DNA of 12,525 bases from Thermococcus sp. (GTDB lineage Archaea > Methanobacteriota_B > Thermococci > Thermococcales > Thermococcaceae). Both the position numbers and the translations under genes were made by a program. The notes beneath the pieces are model-generated. The model ran no database searches, was not told the origin of the DNA, and saw only the letters and a list, made by a program, of their open reading frames with translations. The stretch is taken from assembly GCF_027066465.1 (NCBI RefSeq), contig NZ_JAMONU010000076.1:1-12525 (forward strand). Reading direction: 5' to 3'. How positions within the stretch are numbered: the stretch's first letter is position 1; every line of letters starts with the position of its first letter. Below, piece after piece: positions 7,700 to 12,525 of the stretch.

Positions 7700-8722
7700 A
7701 TGAACCTCAAGGAAGAGTGGGAGAAGGCTTTGAGCAGGAAGGACTGCGAGAAGCTTTTGGAGCTCTTTGACGATTACATTGATGCGATAGAAAGCGAGGA
7801 GGAGCTTAGAGAAGAGCTCAAGAGGCTTGGAGAAGTTGCCGTTCAGTGCGACGACCCCTACGACCTGCTCCACGAGATTGGGCACGTTTACGCTCACCTC
7901 GACGACGTCGAGAGCGCGATAGAGCTCTACAAGCGGGTCGTTGAGGGGAAGAAGGACGACCCGGAGGAGTACGCGACGGCGCTCTACTACCTCGCCGATG
8001 CCTACGAGCACTTCGGAATGCCTGAAAAGGCTATAGAGACGTACCAGAAACTCCTTGAGCACGAGGAGAACGTCCTGAAGAACGACAGGGAGATAGCGCT
8101 GACATTGGCGAACCTCGCGGTGAACTACGACGAACTTGGCGAGAGCGAGAGGGCCATAGAGCTGATGGAGCGTGCGAGAGAGATATTCGAGCGCATCGGC
8201 GATGAGAAGAACGGGCTCATAAGCCTGCTCGACTTAGCCCATTTCCACTACGAGCTCGGGAACTACGATACCGCCGAGGCACTGATTGAGGAAGTCCTCA
8301 GGAACCCGCGCGACGACGAGATTGAGATAAACGCCAAGCTTGTCGAGGCCGAGATTCATGCGGGCAGGGAAGACTATGATAGGGCCTTCAAGGCCCTCCG
8401 CGAGGCCCTGCTCAAGGCAATTAACGTGAGTGATGATATATTCGGCGTCGTCTTCGACACGCTAGTTGACTTCATCGAGGGGCTGTTCAACGAGAACGCC
8501 TACGACACGATAGCGAGGAACATGGAGGCCTTTGCCGAGCTCTTCGAGGACGATACGGCGTACTTCTTCAGAGCCATTGGAGAGCTGGCGCGCTGGCGCG
8601 CCGGAGACGACGAAGCAAAGAAGCGCTTCGACGAGCTATACGCGAAGGTGGAAAACGAGGAGCTCCGCTCGATACTCGACGAGTGGAAGAGGCCGAAGCT
8701 GAGCCTGAGCTTGGGGCTTTGA
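7700..8722 (+). CDS. Tetratricopeptide-repeat (TPR) protein, function unknown
   Basis: A soluble acidic protein of 340 residues without signal peptide or membrane segment. TPR helix pairs are visible from about residue 52 to 240. Examples are the helix around YDLLHEIGHVYAHLDDVESAI, then ALYYLADAYEHFGMPEKAIETY (95-115), ALTLANLAVNYDELGESERAI (133-153), and LLDLAHFHYELGNYDTAEALI (176-196), each with the small-residue spacing and aromatic positions of TPRs. The last 100 residues are helical but less regular (NENAYDTIARNMEAFAELFEDD). TPR arrays hold protein partners, so this is probably a scaffold or adaptor; nothing here names the partner. The ATG has GGTGATG four bases ahead. It is monocistronic, divergent from nrdD and convergent with the EF-1 beta gene. 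I recognise the fold, not the gene. Confidence 0.88.
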   Translation: MNLKEEWEKALSRKDCEKLLELFDDYIDAIESEEELREELKRLGEVAVQCDDPYDLLHEIGHVYAHLDDVESAIELYKRVVEGKKDDPEEYATALYYLADAYEHFGMPEKAIETYQKLLEHEENVLKNDREIALTLANLAVNYDELGESERAIELMERAREIFERIGDEKNGLISLLDLAHFHYELGNYDTAEALIEEVLRNPRDDEIEINAKLVEAEIHAGREDYDRAFKALREALLKAINVSDDIFGVVFDTLVDFIEGLFNENAYDTIARNMEAFAELFEDDTAYFFRAIGELARWRAGDDEAKKRFDELYAKVENEELRSILDEWKRPKLSLSLGL

Positions 8723-8726
8723 GCCC
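8714..8726 (+). terminator. Hairpin spanning the TPR stop codon, possible terminator
   Basis: GGGCT and AGCCC arms enclose TTG, and the TGA stop lies inside the hairpin. A pyrimidine-rich run (TCTGTTCTTCTCT) follows, which fits an archaeal terminator, though the T run is interrupted. Confidence 0.4.
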
Positions 8727-8836
8727 TCTGTTCTTCTCTAAATCTGTCCGTTGCATACGAGTTCAGAATCCATGAATTCGAGATGTTATGTTTGGTACAC
8801 CAATAGAAGGGCAAGAAGGTTTAAGAAGCAGACGAA

Positions 8837-8851
8837 GAGGGCGAAGCCCTC
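8837..8851 (-). terminator. Hairpin at the EF-1 beta stop codon, possible terminator
   Basis: On the minus strand GAGGGC and GCCCTC arms (6 bp) enclose TTC and begin inside the TGA stop. Pyrimidine-rich sequence (TTCGTCTGCTTCTT) follows. The 8723-8849 gap between the converging genes holds nothing else I can support. Confidence 0.4.
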
Positions 8852-9125
8852 AAATCCTCGAAATTGTCTCGACCTCGGCCGATTCGACGTTCTCAACCTG
8901 TCTGAAGGCCTCGAGAACCTGCTCCAGGTCGTAGCCCTCCTCGTCCTTGGCAAGGACGTAGAACTTGAGGGCGACGAGACCAAAGGCTATGGGCTCGCGC
9001 TCAACCTTTGCCAGGCCGAACTTCTCAGGAAGAGCCTCCTTGAGCTTGGCCTCGAGCTCGTCGAGGTTGACCTCGGGGTCGGTCGGCATGACCTTAACAA
9101 CCGCAACCATGTTGTAGTCGCTCAT
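8850..9125 (-). CDS. ef1b: Archaeal translation elongation factor 1-beta (aEF-1B, EF-1 alpha nucleotide exchange factor)
   Basis: It promotes GDP/GTP exchange on EF-1 alpha so that aminoacyl-tRNA delivery can continue. At 91 residues it has the usual archaeal size, equal to the exchange domain of eukaryotic EF-1 beta. Seen: the N-terminal MVAVVKVMPTDPEVNLDELE strand-helix, then FGLAKVEREPIAFGLVALKFY, the acidic loop AKDEEGYDLEQV, and the C-terminal strand VENVESAEVETISRI, a typical alpha/beta ferredoxin-like arrangement. The ATG has a strong GGAGGTG seven bases ahead. It starts 18 bases after the Zn-ribbon gene and shares its promoter, so both are one operon. The stop codon lies inside a terminator-like hairpin. 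Identification is secure. Confidence 0.95.
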   Translation of the reverse strand: MSDYNMVAVVKVMPTDPEVNLDELEAKLKEALPEKFGLAKVEREPIAFGLVALKFYVLAKDEEGYDLEQVLEAFRQVENVESAEVETISRI

Positions 9126-9143
9126 CTTTTTTCACCTCCTGGT

Positions 9144-9323
9144 TCACGGCCCCTCCCATCCGCACTTGGGGCACTTGTAGGGCATGCTTAGAACCCTGCA
9201 GGATTCGCAGCGCCAGATTATCGCCTCGCCACAGTTCGGGCAGACGAAGTGGGTGGCGTGCTCCCTTGGGGTTATCTCCTTTCCGCATGAGGTGCATACG
9301 GGTATCTCGAACTTCATCTCCAC
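9144..9323 (-). CDS. Small zinc-ribbon protein (COG2888 / HVO_2753-like, predicted RNA-binding)
   Basis: A 59-residue protein made of four Cys pairs: CTSC, CPNC, CESC and CPKC, enough for two zinc knuckles. The ending KCPKCGWEGP is characteristic of this archaeal family, which is predicted to bind RNA and is repeatedly associated with translation genes. The frame is open to a TTG at 9338, but that TTG overlaps the ribosome site itself. The GTG at 9323 has GGAGGTG six bases ahead and is preferred; the ATG at 9317 is a second choice. It is the first gene of an operon with EF-1 beta, 18 bases away, and has a strong promoter. That neighbour supports a role at the ribosome or with elongation factors, which is inference. 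Confidence 0.88.
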   Translation of the reverse strand: MEMKFEIPVCTSCGKEITPREHATHFVCPNCGEAIIWRCESCRVLSMPYKCPKCGWEGP

Positions 9324-9381
9324 TGCGAACACCTCCAAGAAAGGTGGTTTTTAATCACCGCTGGGCGTTGAAGGGGTTGAC

Positions 9382-9396
9382 TTATAAACCTTTCTC
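9382..9396 (-). promoter_or_regulatory. Strong archaeal promoter (BRE + TATA) of the Zn-ribbon/EF-1 beta operon
   Basis: Read on the minus strand: GAAAGG followed by TTTATAAG, a near-ideal Thermococcales BRE/TATA. The expected transcription start is near 9359, leaving a leader of about 35 bases before the GTG at 9323. Confidence 0.75.
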
Positions 9397-9517
9397 TGGA
9401 GGGAATGCATAAACTACAAAGAGAGCATTTGACTCGGTTCTTCAATTCCTTTCTATCATCCCTCCCAGTTAGGGCGTGAGTTCTTGGGTATGAAGTAGTT
9501 GGTAGAATTGCCGATCT

Positions 9518-9550
9518 GACCTCCTCCCCGCCCTGAAGGGCGAGGCTTTC
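9518..9550 (-). mobile_element. Solitary right-end / omega-RNA-like remnant of an IS200/IS605-family element
   Basis: On the minus strand the sequence reads GAAAGCCTCGCCC, TTCA, GGGCGGGGAGGAGGTC. From memory, this matches the conserved end found just after tnpB in many archaeal and bacterial IS200/IS605 elements, where it forms the 3' scaffold of the omega RNA. As minus-strand RNA it folds into an 8-bp stem including one U-G pair; the plus strand would have a C-A mismatch, which supports the orientation. No tnpA or tnpB reading frame is left in the window. It could be a decayed insertion or a free-standing guide RNA scaffold. Confidence 0.6.
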
Positions 9551-9722
9551 AAAGAAAAATGTAATCGAGCTTTTTAATCAAACCCTTCCAAAACTCACCT
9601 TTGATGTGGTAGAATTCAGGGGTAAGCTTCAAAGCATTCTCCAGCTTTTTCTTATCAAACTCCATGTTAAGAGCATGAAATGAGTCATAGATTTAGTCAA
9701 ACTCTGCGGGACTGTTGTCCCT
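9549..9722 (-). pseudogene. Possible decayed 3' end of an unknown gene, with an in-frame stop
   Basis: Below ATG 9665 a 38-residue peptide (MEFDKKKLENALKLTPEF..., ending KKLDYIFL) runs to a TGA at 9549-9551. Upstream the same frame continues as IYDSFHALN, is broken by TAA at 9693-9695, and resumes with RDNSPAEFD. The composition is that of a charged helical protein rather than random DNA, and one substitution would join the parts. Its stop lies at the edge of the IS200/IS605-like hairpin. It does not resemble the TnpB C-terminus. I do not recognise the family, and the open stretch is short enough to be chance. Confidence 0.3.
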
Positions 9723-9724
9723 CG

Positions 9725-9743
9725 CGTCGAGCAAAGCTCGACG
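9725..9743. repeat. Inverted repeat (hairpin), 8-bp arms
   Basis: CGTCGAGC and GCTCGACG enclose AAA. It is the GC-rich member of a hairpin cluster between 9725 and 10055 and lies in non-coding DNA. Confidence 0.6.
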
Positions 9744-9768
9744 TCGCGCAGGCGAACAAACTTTACAA

Positions 9769-9787
9769 CAGCCTTTGAGAAAGGCTG
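9769..9787. repeat. Inverted repeat (hairpin), 8-bp arms
   Basis: CAGCCTTT and AAAGGCTG enclose GAG. It follows AACTTTACAA, a lead-in resembling the AACTTT that precedes the hairpins at 9792 (minus strand) and 10030 (plus strand). Confidence 0.6.
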
Positions 9788-9791
9788 CGAA

Positions 9792-10055
9792 GAAGCTTTT
9801 TTTCCAAAAGCTTCACCAAAAGTTAGTAGCTTCCCTCCAAAGGCTCAAGTAGAAACCCAGAACAACCCATACAAAAGGGTTTATTCTTCTTTTGACGCCC
9901 TTCGGGTGCCGATTCTAAAAGTAGACCTCTGCAAAGGGAGCAATTGGAGAAGTTCTTACACTCAAAACGACAGTTCAATTGGAAAATTCACTCAAAATTT
10001 AGCCTTCCAGAAGGAGCTACCAACTTTGATGAAACTTTGCGAAGGCAAAGTTTCA
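9792..10055. mobile_element. MITE-like element with imperfect terminal inverted repeats
   Basis: The left end (9792 rightward) and the right end (about 10054 leftward) read the same in outline. Each has a hairpin of GAAxCTTT...AAAGxTTC type, then A-C/T-CAAA, GTT-A/G-GTAGCT, and AAGGCT. That is about 54 bases per end, roughly 70% identical, with a one-base indel. The left hairpin is 9792-9814 (9-bp arms, loop TTTCC); the right is 10030-10055 (11-bp arms, loop GAAG). The interior of about 150 bp has no convincing gene. The right end stops 1-2 bases from the tRNA-Val CCA. I see no target-site duplication, so transposition is inferred from the inverted ends only. Confidence 0.45.
9941..9997 (+). 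repeat. Imperfect direct repeat pair inside the MITE-like element
   Basis: The unit at 9941-9967 begins CAATTGGA and ends CACTCAAAA. The unit at 9976-9997 begins CAATTGGA and ends ACTCAAAA, five bases shorter in the middle. They start 35 bases apart. Confidence 0.55.
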
Positions 10056-10056
10056 A

Positions 10057-10134
10057 TGGTGGGCCCGCGGGGGTTTGAACCCCGGACCTCCGCCGTGTGA
10101 GGGCGGCGTCATAACCAGTCTAGACCACGGGCCC
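10057..10134 (-). tRNA. tRNA-Val (anticodon CAC), CCA encoded
   Basis: On the minus strand the acceptor stem GGGCCCG pairs with CGGGCCC, followed by A and an encoded CCA. The anticodon stem CCGCC/GGCGG holds the loop CTCACAC, giving CAC (plus-strand 10097-10099), which reads the valine codon GUG. The T arm is CGGGG-TTCAAAC-CCCCG, and the D arm region contains AGACTGGTTA. No intron is present. Length is 75 bases plus CCA. It is transcribed from its own promoter just after dphB. A strong hairpin begins 1-2 bases beyond the CCA. Confidence 0.95.
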
Positions 10135-10159
10135 GCCCGGAGTATGGAGAGCGGGCGAA

Positions 10160-10174
10160 AATATAAAGCTTTCG
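10160..10174 (-). promoter_or_regulatory. Promoter of tRNA-Val (BRE + TATA) abutting the dphB stop codon
   Basis: On the minus strand CGAAAGC precedes TTTATATT, a strong archaeal promoter. A start about 25 bases on falls near 10137, a few bases before the mature tRNA 5' end at 10134. The BRE begins at the base right after the dphB TAG (10175-10177). Confidence 0.75.
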
Positions 10175-10969
10175 CTAAACCTCCTCCAGAATCTCCTCGG
10201 GCGCACCCGCGAACTCCACCAGATACTCCGCCTCAACGATGTGGAGCCTCCCGGGCACGATGAGAACGTGGGGTTGCCTTCCAAAGTCCTCGTTAATCAT
10301 GTCTTTGACGTAGCCCGCCTTTATCGTCGGGTTCAGCGAGCCGGCCCTTGCCAGAACCACGACGAGGGTTTCGGGCGTGAAAACGCCTTCCCTCTTCATC
10401 TCCTCTACCTGTAGGAGTATCTCCATCGCCTCGTTCGCCGTCATGTAGCGGTTCCGCTCGGCCTTTATGTCGAGGAAGAGAAGCGTGTGCAAACCGCGCT
10501 CCCGGTTTTCCCTGATTACGTCGTAGTGGCTCGTCGGGAACCAGTTCCTCTCAGGATATGCAACTGTGGCGCTCTTTCCGAACTTGTAAATCTGAAGCCC
10601 GGTTACGGCCACCGCGGAGTAGATGCTCGGGGCGTGAATCACGTAGCTCTCAACGCCGGCCTTCTTCGCCCGGATTCTCAAGTCGGAGTGGGTCGTCGCC
10701 ACCATCGGGTCTCCGGCGGTGAGAAACGCGACGTCCTTCTCCTTCGCCTCAGGGAGGACGGTTTTCTCGAAGTTGAGCTCAACGTCCTCCCTGTTTAACC
10801 TGACTATCGGCTTGCCTATGAGTTCCTCCACTTTGTCTATCGTCGTCCCCGCTAGGAGCGAGGTGTAGAACTCCGCGAAGACCTTCTCGCACTTTCTGGC
10901 CGTTTCGAGGCCCTTTAGCGTTATGTCCTTCTCATCGTAGAGTCCGAGACCTATGAAGTAGAGCGCCAT
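10175..10969 (-). CDS. dphB: Diphthine synthase (Dph5), S-adenosylmethionine methyltransferase
   Basis: It methylates the modified histidine of elongation factor EF-2 in diphthamide synthesis, a step of archaeal and eukaryotic translation. Seen in 264 residues: an N-terminal LYFIGLGLYDEKDIT strand-loop typical of tetrapyrrole-methylase-fold enzymes, then the SAM site LTAGDPMVATTHSDLR, VIHAPSIYSAVAVTGL, KSATVAYPE, LLFLDIKAE, and ARAGSLNPTIKAGYV near the C-terminus. The pattern closely matches what I remember of the Pyrococcus horikoshii enzyme (about 265 residues). The frame opens at GTG 10978, but ATG 10969 with GGTGGTG ahead is preferred. It is divergent from the DtxR-family gene with a shared AT-rich promoter region. 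The tRNA-Val promoter follows its stop. Identification is secure. Confidence 0.96.
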   Translation of the reverse strand: MALYFIGLGLYDEKDITLKGLETARKCEKVFAEFYTSLLAGTTIDKVEELIGKPIVRLNREDVELNFEKTVLPEAKEKDVAFLTAGDPMVATTHSDLRIRAKKAGVESYVIHAPSIYSAVAVTGLQIYKFGKSATVAYPERNWFPTSHYDVIRENRERGLHTLLFLDIKAERNRYMTANEAMEILLQVEEMKREGVFTPETLVVVLARAGSLNPTIKAGYVKDMINEDFGRQPHVLIVPGRLHIVEAEYLVEFAGAPEEILEEV

Positions 10970-10988
10970 TCTCACCACCGATACCGGA

Positions 10989-11034
10989 TTTCCCTAAAAC
11001 TTTTAAGTTTTGGGAAAACTACTTAAAGGTTTTT
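10989..11034. promoter_or_regulatory. Divergent dphB / DtxR-family promoter region with near-palindromic putative operator
   Basis: The site at 10989-11017 reads TTTCCC, one extra T, AAAACTT, TT, AAGTTTT, GGGAAA, so it is a palindrome except for one base. A related, weaker element follows at 11015-11034 (AAAAC, CTTAAAG, GTTTT). Both contain CTTTTAAG or CTTAAAG cores that can act as TATA boxes in either direction. The box near 11024 would start the regulator transcript close to 11050. The box near 11003 is nearest to dphB. Position and symmetry suggest the regulator controls its own promoter. Confidence 0.5.
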
Positions 11035-11058
11035 GGCGAACCTAACCCGGTGAGGGCC

Positions 11059-11481
11059 GTGCAGGTCAGCAAGAGGGAGGAGGAGTACCTCGAGGCAATG
11101 TACATACTCTACAGGAACAAGGGGGTTATCCGCGTCAAGGACATAGCAAAGATAATGAACGTTAAGCCGCCGAGCGTGGTTGATGCACTCAAAAAGCTCG
11201 CCGAGAAGGGTCTTGTCGAGTACGAGAAGTACGACAGGATTCTCCTGACTGAGAAGGGAAGAAAGATAGCGGAGGAGACGTATTCAAAGCACGTATTCCT
11301 CACGAAGTTCTTCGTGGACATACTCGGAATCCCACCGGAGATAGCTGAGCACGACGCCTGCCAGTTCGAGCACTACGTCAGCGAGATTACCGTTAAGAGG
11401 ATGAAGGAGTTCGCGAAGTTCATCCAGGAGCAGTGTCCCTACGTCCTCAAGCAGTTCCTCAAGGAAAAGCTGGAGGAGTGA
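11059..11481 (+). CDS. DtxR/MntR-family metal-dependent transcriptional regulator
   Basis: A repressor that senses Fe(II) or Mn(II) and controls metal uptake genes. The 140 residues hold an N-terminal winged helix (VKDIAKIMNVKPPSVVDALKKLAEKGLV, 26-53, with EKYDRILLTEKG as the wing) and the helical dimerisation/metal domain. There is no C-terminal SH3-like domain, so it has MntR size. Aligned by eye to MntR, the metal ligands would be E9, E12, H78, C101, E104 and H105; C101 replaces a Glu of MntR and matches the Cys of DtxR/IdeR. The frame opens at GTG 11050, but GTG 11059 has GGTGAGG ahead and is preferred. A near-palindrome lies just upstream. The divergent neighbour is dphB; an ABC ATPase converges on it. 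Exact metal and targets are unknown. Confidence 0.92.
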   Translation: MQVSKREEEYLEAMYILYRNKGVIRVKDIAKIMNVKPPSVVDALKKLAEKGLVEYEKYDRILLTEKGRKIAEETYSKHVFLTKFFVDILGIPPEIAEHDACQFEHYVSEITVKRMKEFAKFIQEQCPYVLKQFLKEKLEE

Positions 11482-11510
11482 GGAATCCACGCGATTTCCT
11501 TTACCTGCTG

Positions 11511-12521
11511 TCATTTAAACGGCTCGAGGATGGAGTACGAGAGCACGCGCAGGCCCACCCTTTCGGGAACCGACTTCGGCTCGAAGGGTAGCTCGCTGAG
11601 AAGTCTCTCCGAGATTATTTCAACCCCCTCGACGTCGAGTTTCAGTCTAATTCTGCCAGGGAGAAGCTCGTAGTCTATAACCTTTGCATCACTTCCCTTC
11701 ACCACGACAACGCTCTCCGGCCTGAAGAAGACCCGGACCTTTCCGTCTACCCCCACATTGAACTCGAGGTTCCCAAGCTTTGCGACCCCGTTTTGGGCCT
11801 CAAGCTCGACTATGTTGCTCGTTCCGAGGAAGCGCGCCACGAACTCCGTCCTCGGCCGGTAGTAGAGTTCCAGAGGTTCTCCCACCTGCTCGATTCTGCC
11901 GACGTTCATCACTGCTATCCTGTCGCTTATCGCCATAGCCTCCTCCTGGTCGTGGGTAACGTAAATCGTCGTTATTCCAAGCTCCCGCTGAATCCGCCTT
12001 ATCTCGGAGCGGAGGCGCTCCCTTATCTTCGCGTCGAGGTTGCTGAGCGGTTCGTCGAGGAGCAGAACTTCCGGCTCAATAACCAAAGCCCTCGCGAGTG
12101 CAACCCTCTGTTGCTGTCCGCCGGAGAGCTGTTCCGGGTACCTGTTTTCAAAGCCCGAGAGACCAACGAGTTCGAGCGCCCACTCAACCTTCCTCCGTAT
12201 CTCCTCCTTTGGAAGTCCCCTCATCTCAAGTCCAAAGGCTATGTTCTTGAAGACCGTCATGTGGGGAAAGAGGGCGTAGTCCTGAAAGACTATGCCTATG
12301 TTCCTCTCGTAGGGCCTCAGCTCGGTGACGTCCCTCCCGCTGAAAAGAACCTTTCCGGTGTCCGGCCTTTCAAGGCCCGCTATAATCCTCAGCGTCGTCG
12401 TCTTTCCGCAGCCGCTCGGACCGAGCAGCGTTAGGAACTCGCCGTCCCTCACCGAGATGTCAACGCGAAGCTCGAAGCCCTCCCACCGTTTGGAAACGTC
12501 CCTAAGCTCAACGCTCACCAT
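11511..12521 (-). CDS. ABC transporter ATPase, MalK/PotA/FbpC-type with TOBE domain
   Basis: The ATPase subunit of an importer of the class that takes up Fe(III), polyamines, thiamine, oxyanions or sugars. Seen in 336 residues: Walker A GPSGCGKTT (34-42), Q-loop at Q80 in VFQDYALFPHMTV, signature LSGGQ (132-136), Walker B VLLLDE (152-157), H190 in YVTHDQEEAM, and GEPLELYYRPRTEFVARFLG before a C-terminal TOBE-like region (about 235-330), where transport can be regulated. The C-terminal part is shorter than in MalK (about 370). It ends 29 bases from the DtxR-type gene, tail to tail. The ATG at 12521 is four bases from the window edge, so its ribosome site and any upstream permease cannot be seen; GTG 12518 is an alternative start. 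The regulator next door hints at iron, but that is weak. Confidence 0.92.
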   Translation of the reverse strand: MVSVELRDVSKRWEGFELRVDISVRDGEFLTLLGPSGCGKTTTLRIIAGLERPDTGKVLFSGRDVTELRPYERNIGIVFQDYALFPHMTVFKNIAFGLEMRGLPKEEIRRKVEWALELVGLSGFENRYPEQLSGGQQQRVALARALVIEPEVLLLDEPLSNLDAKIRERLRSEIRRIQRELGITTIYVTHDQEEAMAISDRIAVMNVGRIEQVGEPLELYYRPRTEFVARFLGTSNIVELEAQNGVAKLGNLEFNVGVDGKVRVFFRPESVVVVKGSDAKVIDYELLPGRIRLKLDVEGVEIISERLLSELPFEPKSVPERVGLRVLSYSILEPFK

Positions 12522-12525
12522 ACCT

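Noticed and set aside
8586..8602. Tandem CTGGCGCG duplication inside the TPR gene
   Set aside because: In frame with the coding sequence (ELARWRAGD) and explained by GC-rich codon choice.
9430..9475. TTCTTCAATTCCTTTCTATCATCCC, faintly like a Thermococcales CRISPR repeat
   Set aside because: Only one copy, with no spaced repeats on either side and no cas genes.
9500..9615. Ten-base direct repeat TGGTAGAATT at 9500 and 9606 flanking the IS-like hairpin
   Set aside because: Too short to separate from chance in a 700-bp AT-rich gap, and not at the expected element boundaries.
9906..10100. Plus-strand 64-codon frame ending in GFEPRTSAV
   Set aside because: Its end is the complement of tRNA-Val; this peptide is a well-known artefact of translating across a tRNA. 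No ribosome site.

Overview
The window looks like a chromosomal segment of a hyperthermophilic archaeon of the order Thermococcales, most likely Thermococcus. The signs are GC-rich coding DNA with AT-rich gaps, archaeal promoters (BRE plus TTTATA-type boxes), GGAGGTG/GGTGATG ribosome sites, frequent GTG starts, and archaeal proteins such as Dph5, archaeal EF-1 beta and a short COG2888-type Zn-ribbon protein. I identified genes by reading motifs; no database search was possible.

Left part (1-7391, all minus strand). Two adjacent operons read leftwards. The upstream one is nrdD-nrdG, the oxygen-sensitive class III (B12-independent) ribonucleotide reductase and its radical-SAM activase. It is followed by its own promoter and a four-gene unit: a lipoprotein binding protein, a BtuC/FecD-type permease, a BtuD/FecE-type ATPase, and a CobN-like chelatase large subunit that runs off the left edge. 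The last three genes are tightly packed (18-base gap, overlap, ATGA overlap). This suggests import of a metal-tetrapyrrole or metal-chelate coupled to CobN chemistry. Substrate and reaction are not determined by the sequence.

Middle (7392-9323). A 300-bp gap carries a perfect palindrome next to the nrdD start. Then comes a plus-strand TPR protein, converging on a small minus-strand translation operon: Zn-ribbon protein then elongation factor EF-1 beta. Stop codons here sit inside or beside short GC hairpins.

Accessory gap (9324-10056). About 730 bp without an intact gene. It holds the promoter of the Zn-ribbon operon, a solitary right-end/omega-RNA-like hairpin of an IS200/IS605-type element, a possible decayed gene end, and a cluster of strong hairpins. 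Two of these hairpins form the ends of a roughly 263-bp element with imperfect terminal inverted repeats, ending 1-2 bases from a tRNA gene.

Right part (10057-12525). tRNA-Val(CAC) and the diphthine synthase gene (diphthamide on EF-2) lie on the minus strand. A DtxR/MntR-family metal regulator is divergent from dphB, with a near-palindromic putative operator between them. A MalK/FbpC-type ABC ATPase converges on the regulator at the right edge. Metal handling (transporters, CobN, DtxR-type regulator) and translation (tRNA, EF-1 beta, Dph5) are the two recurring themes.
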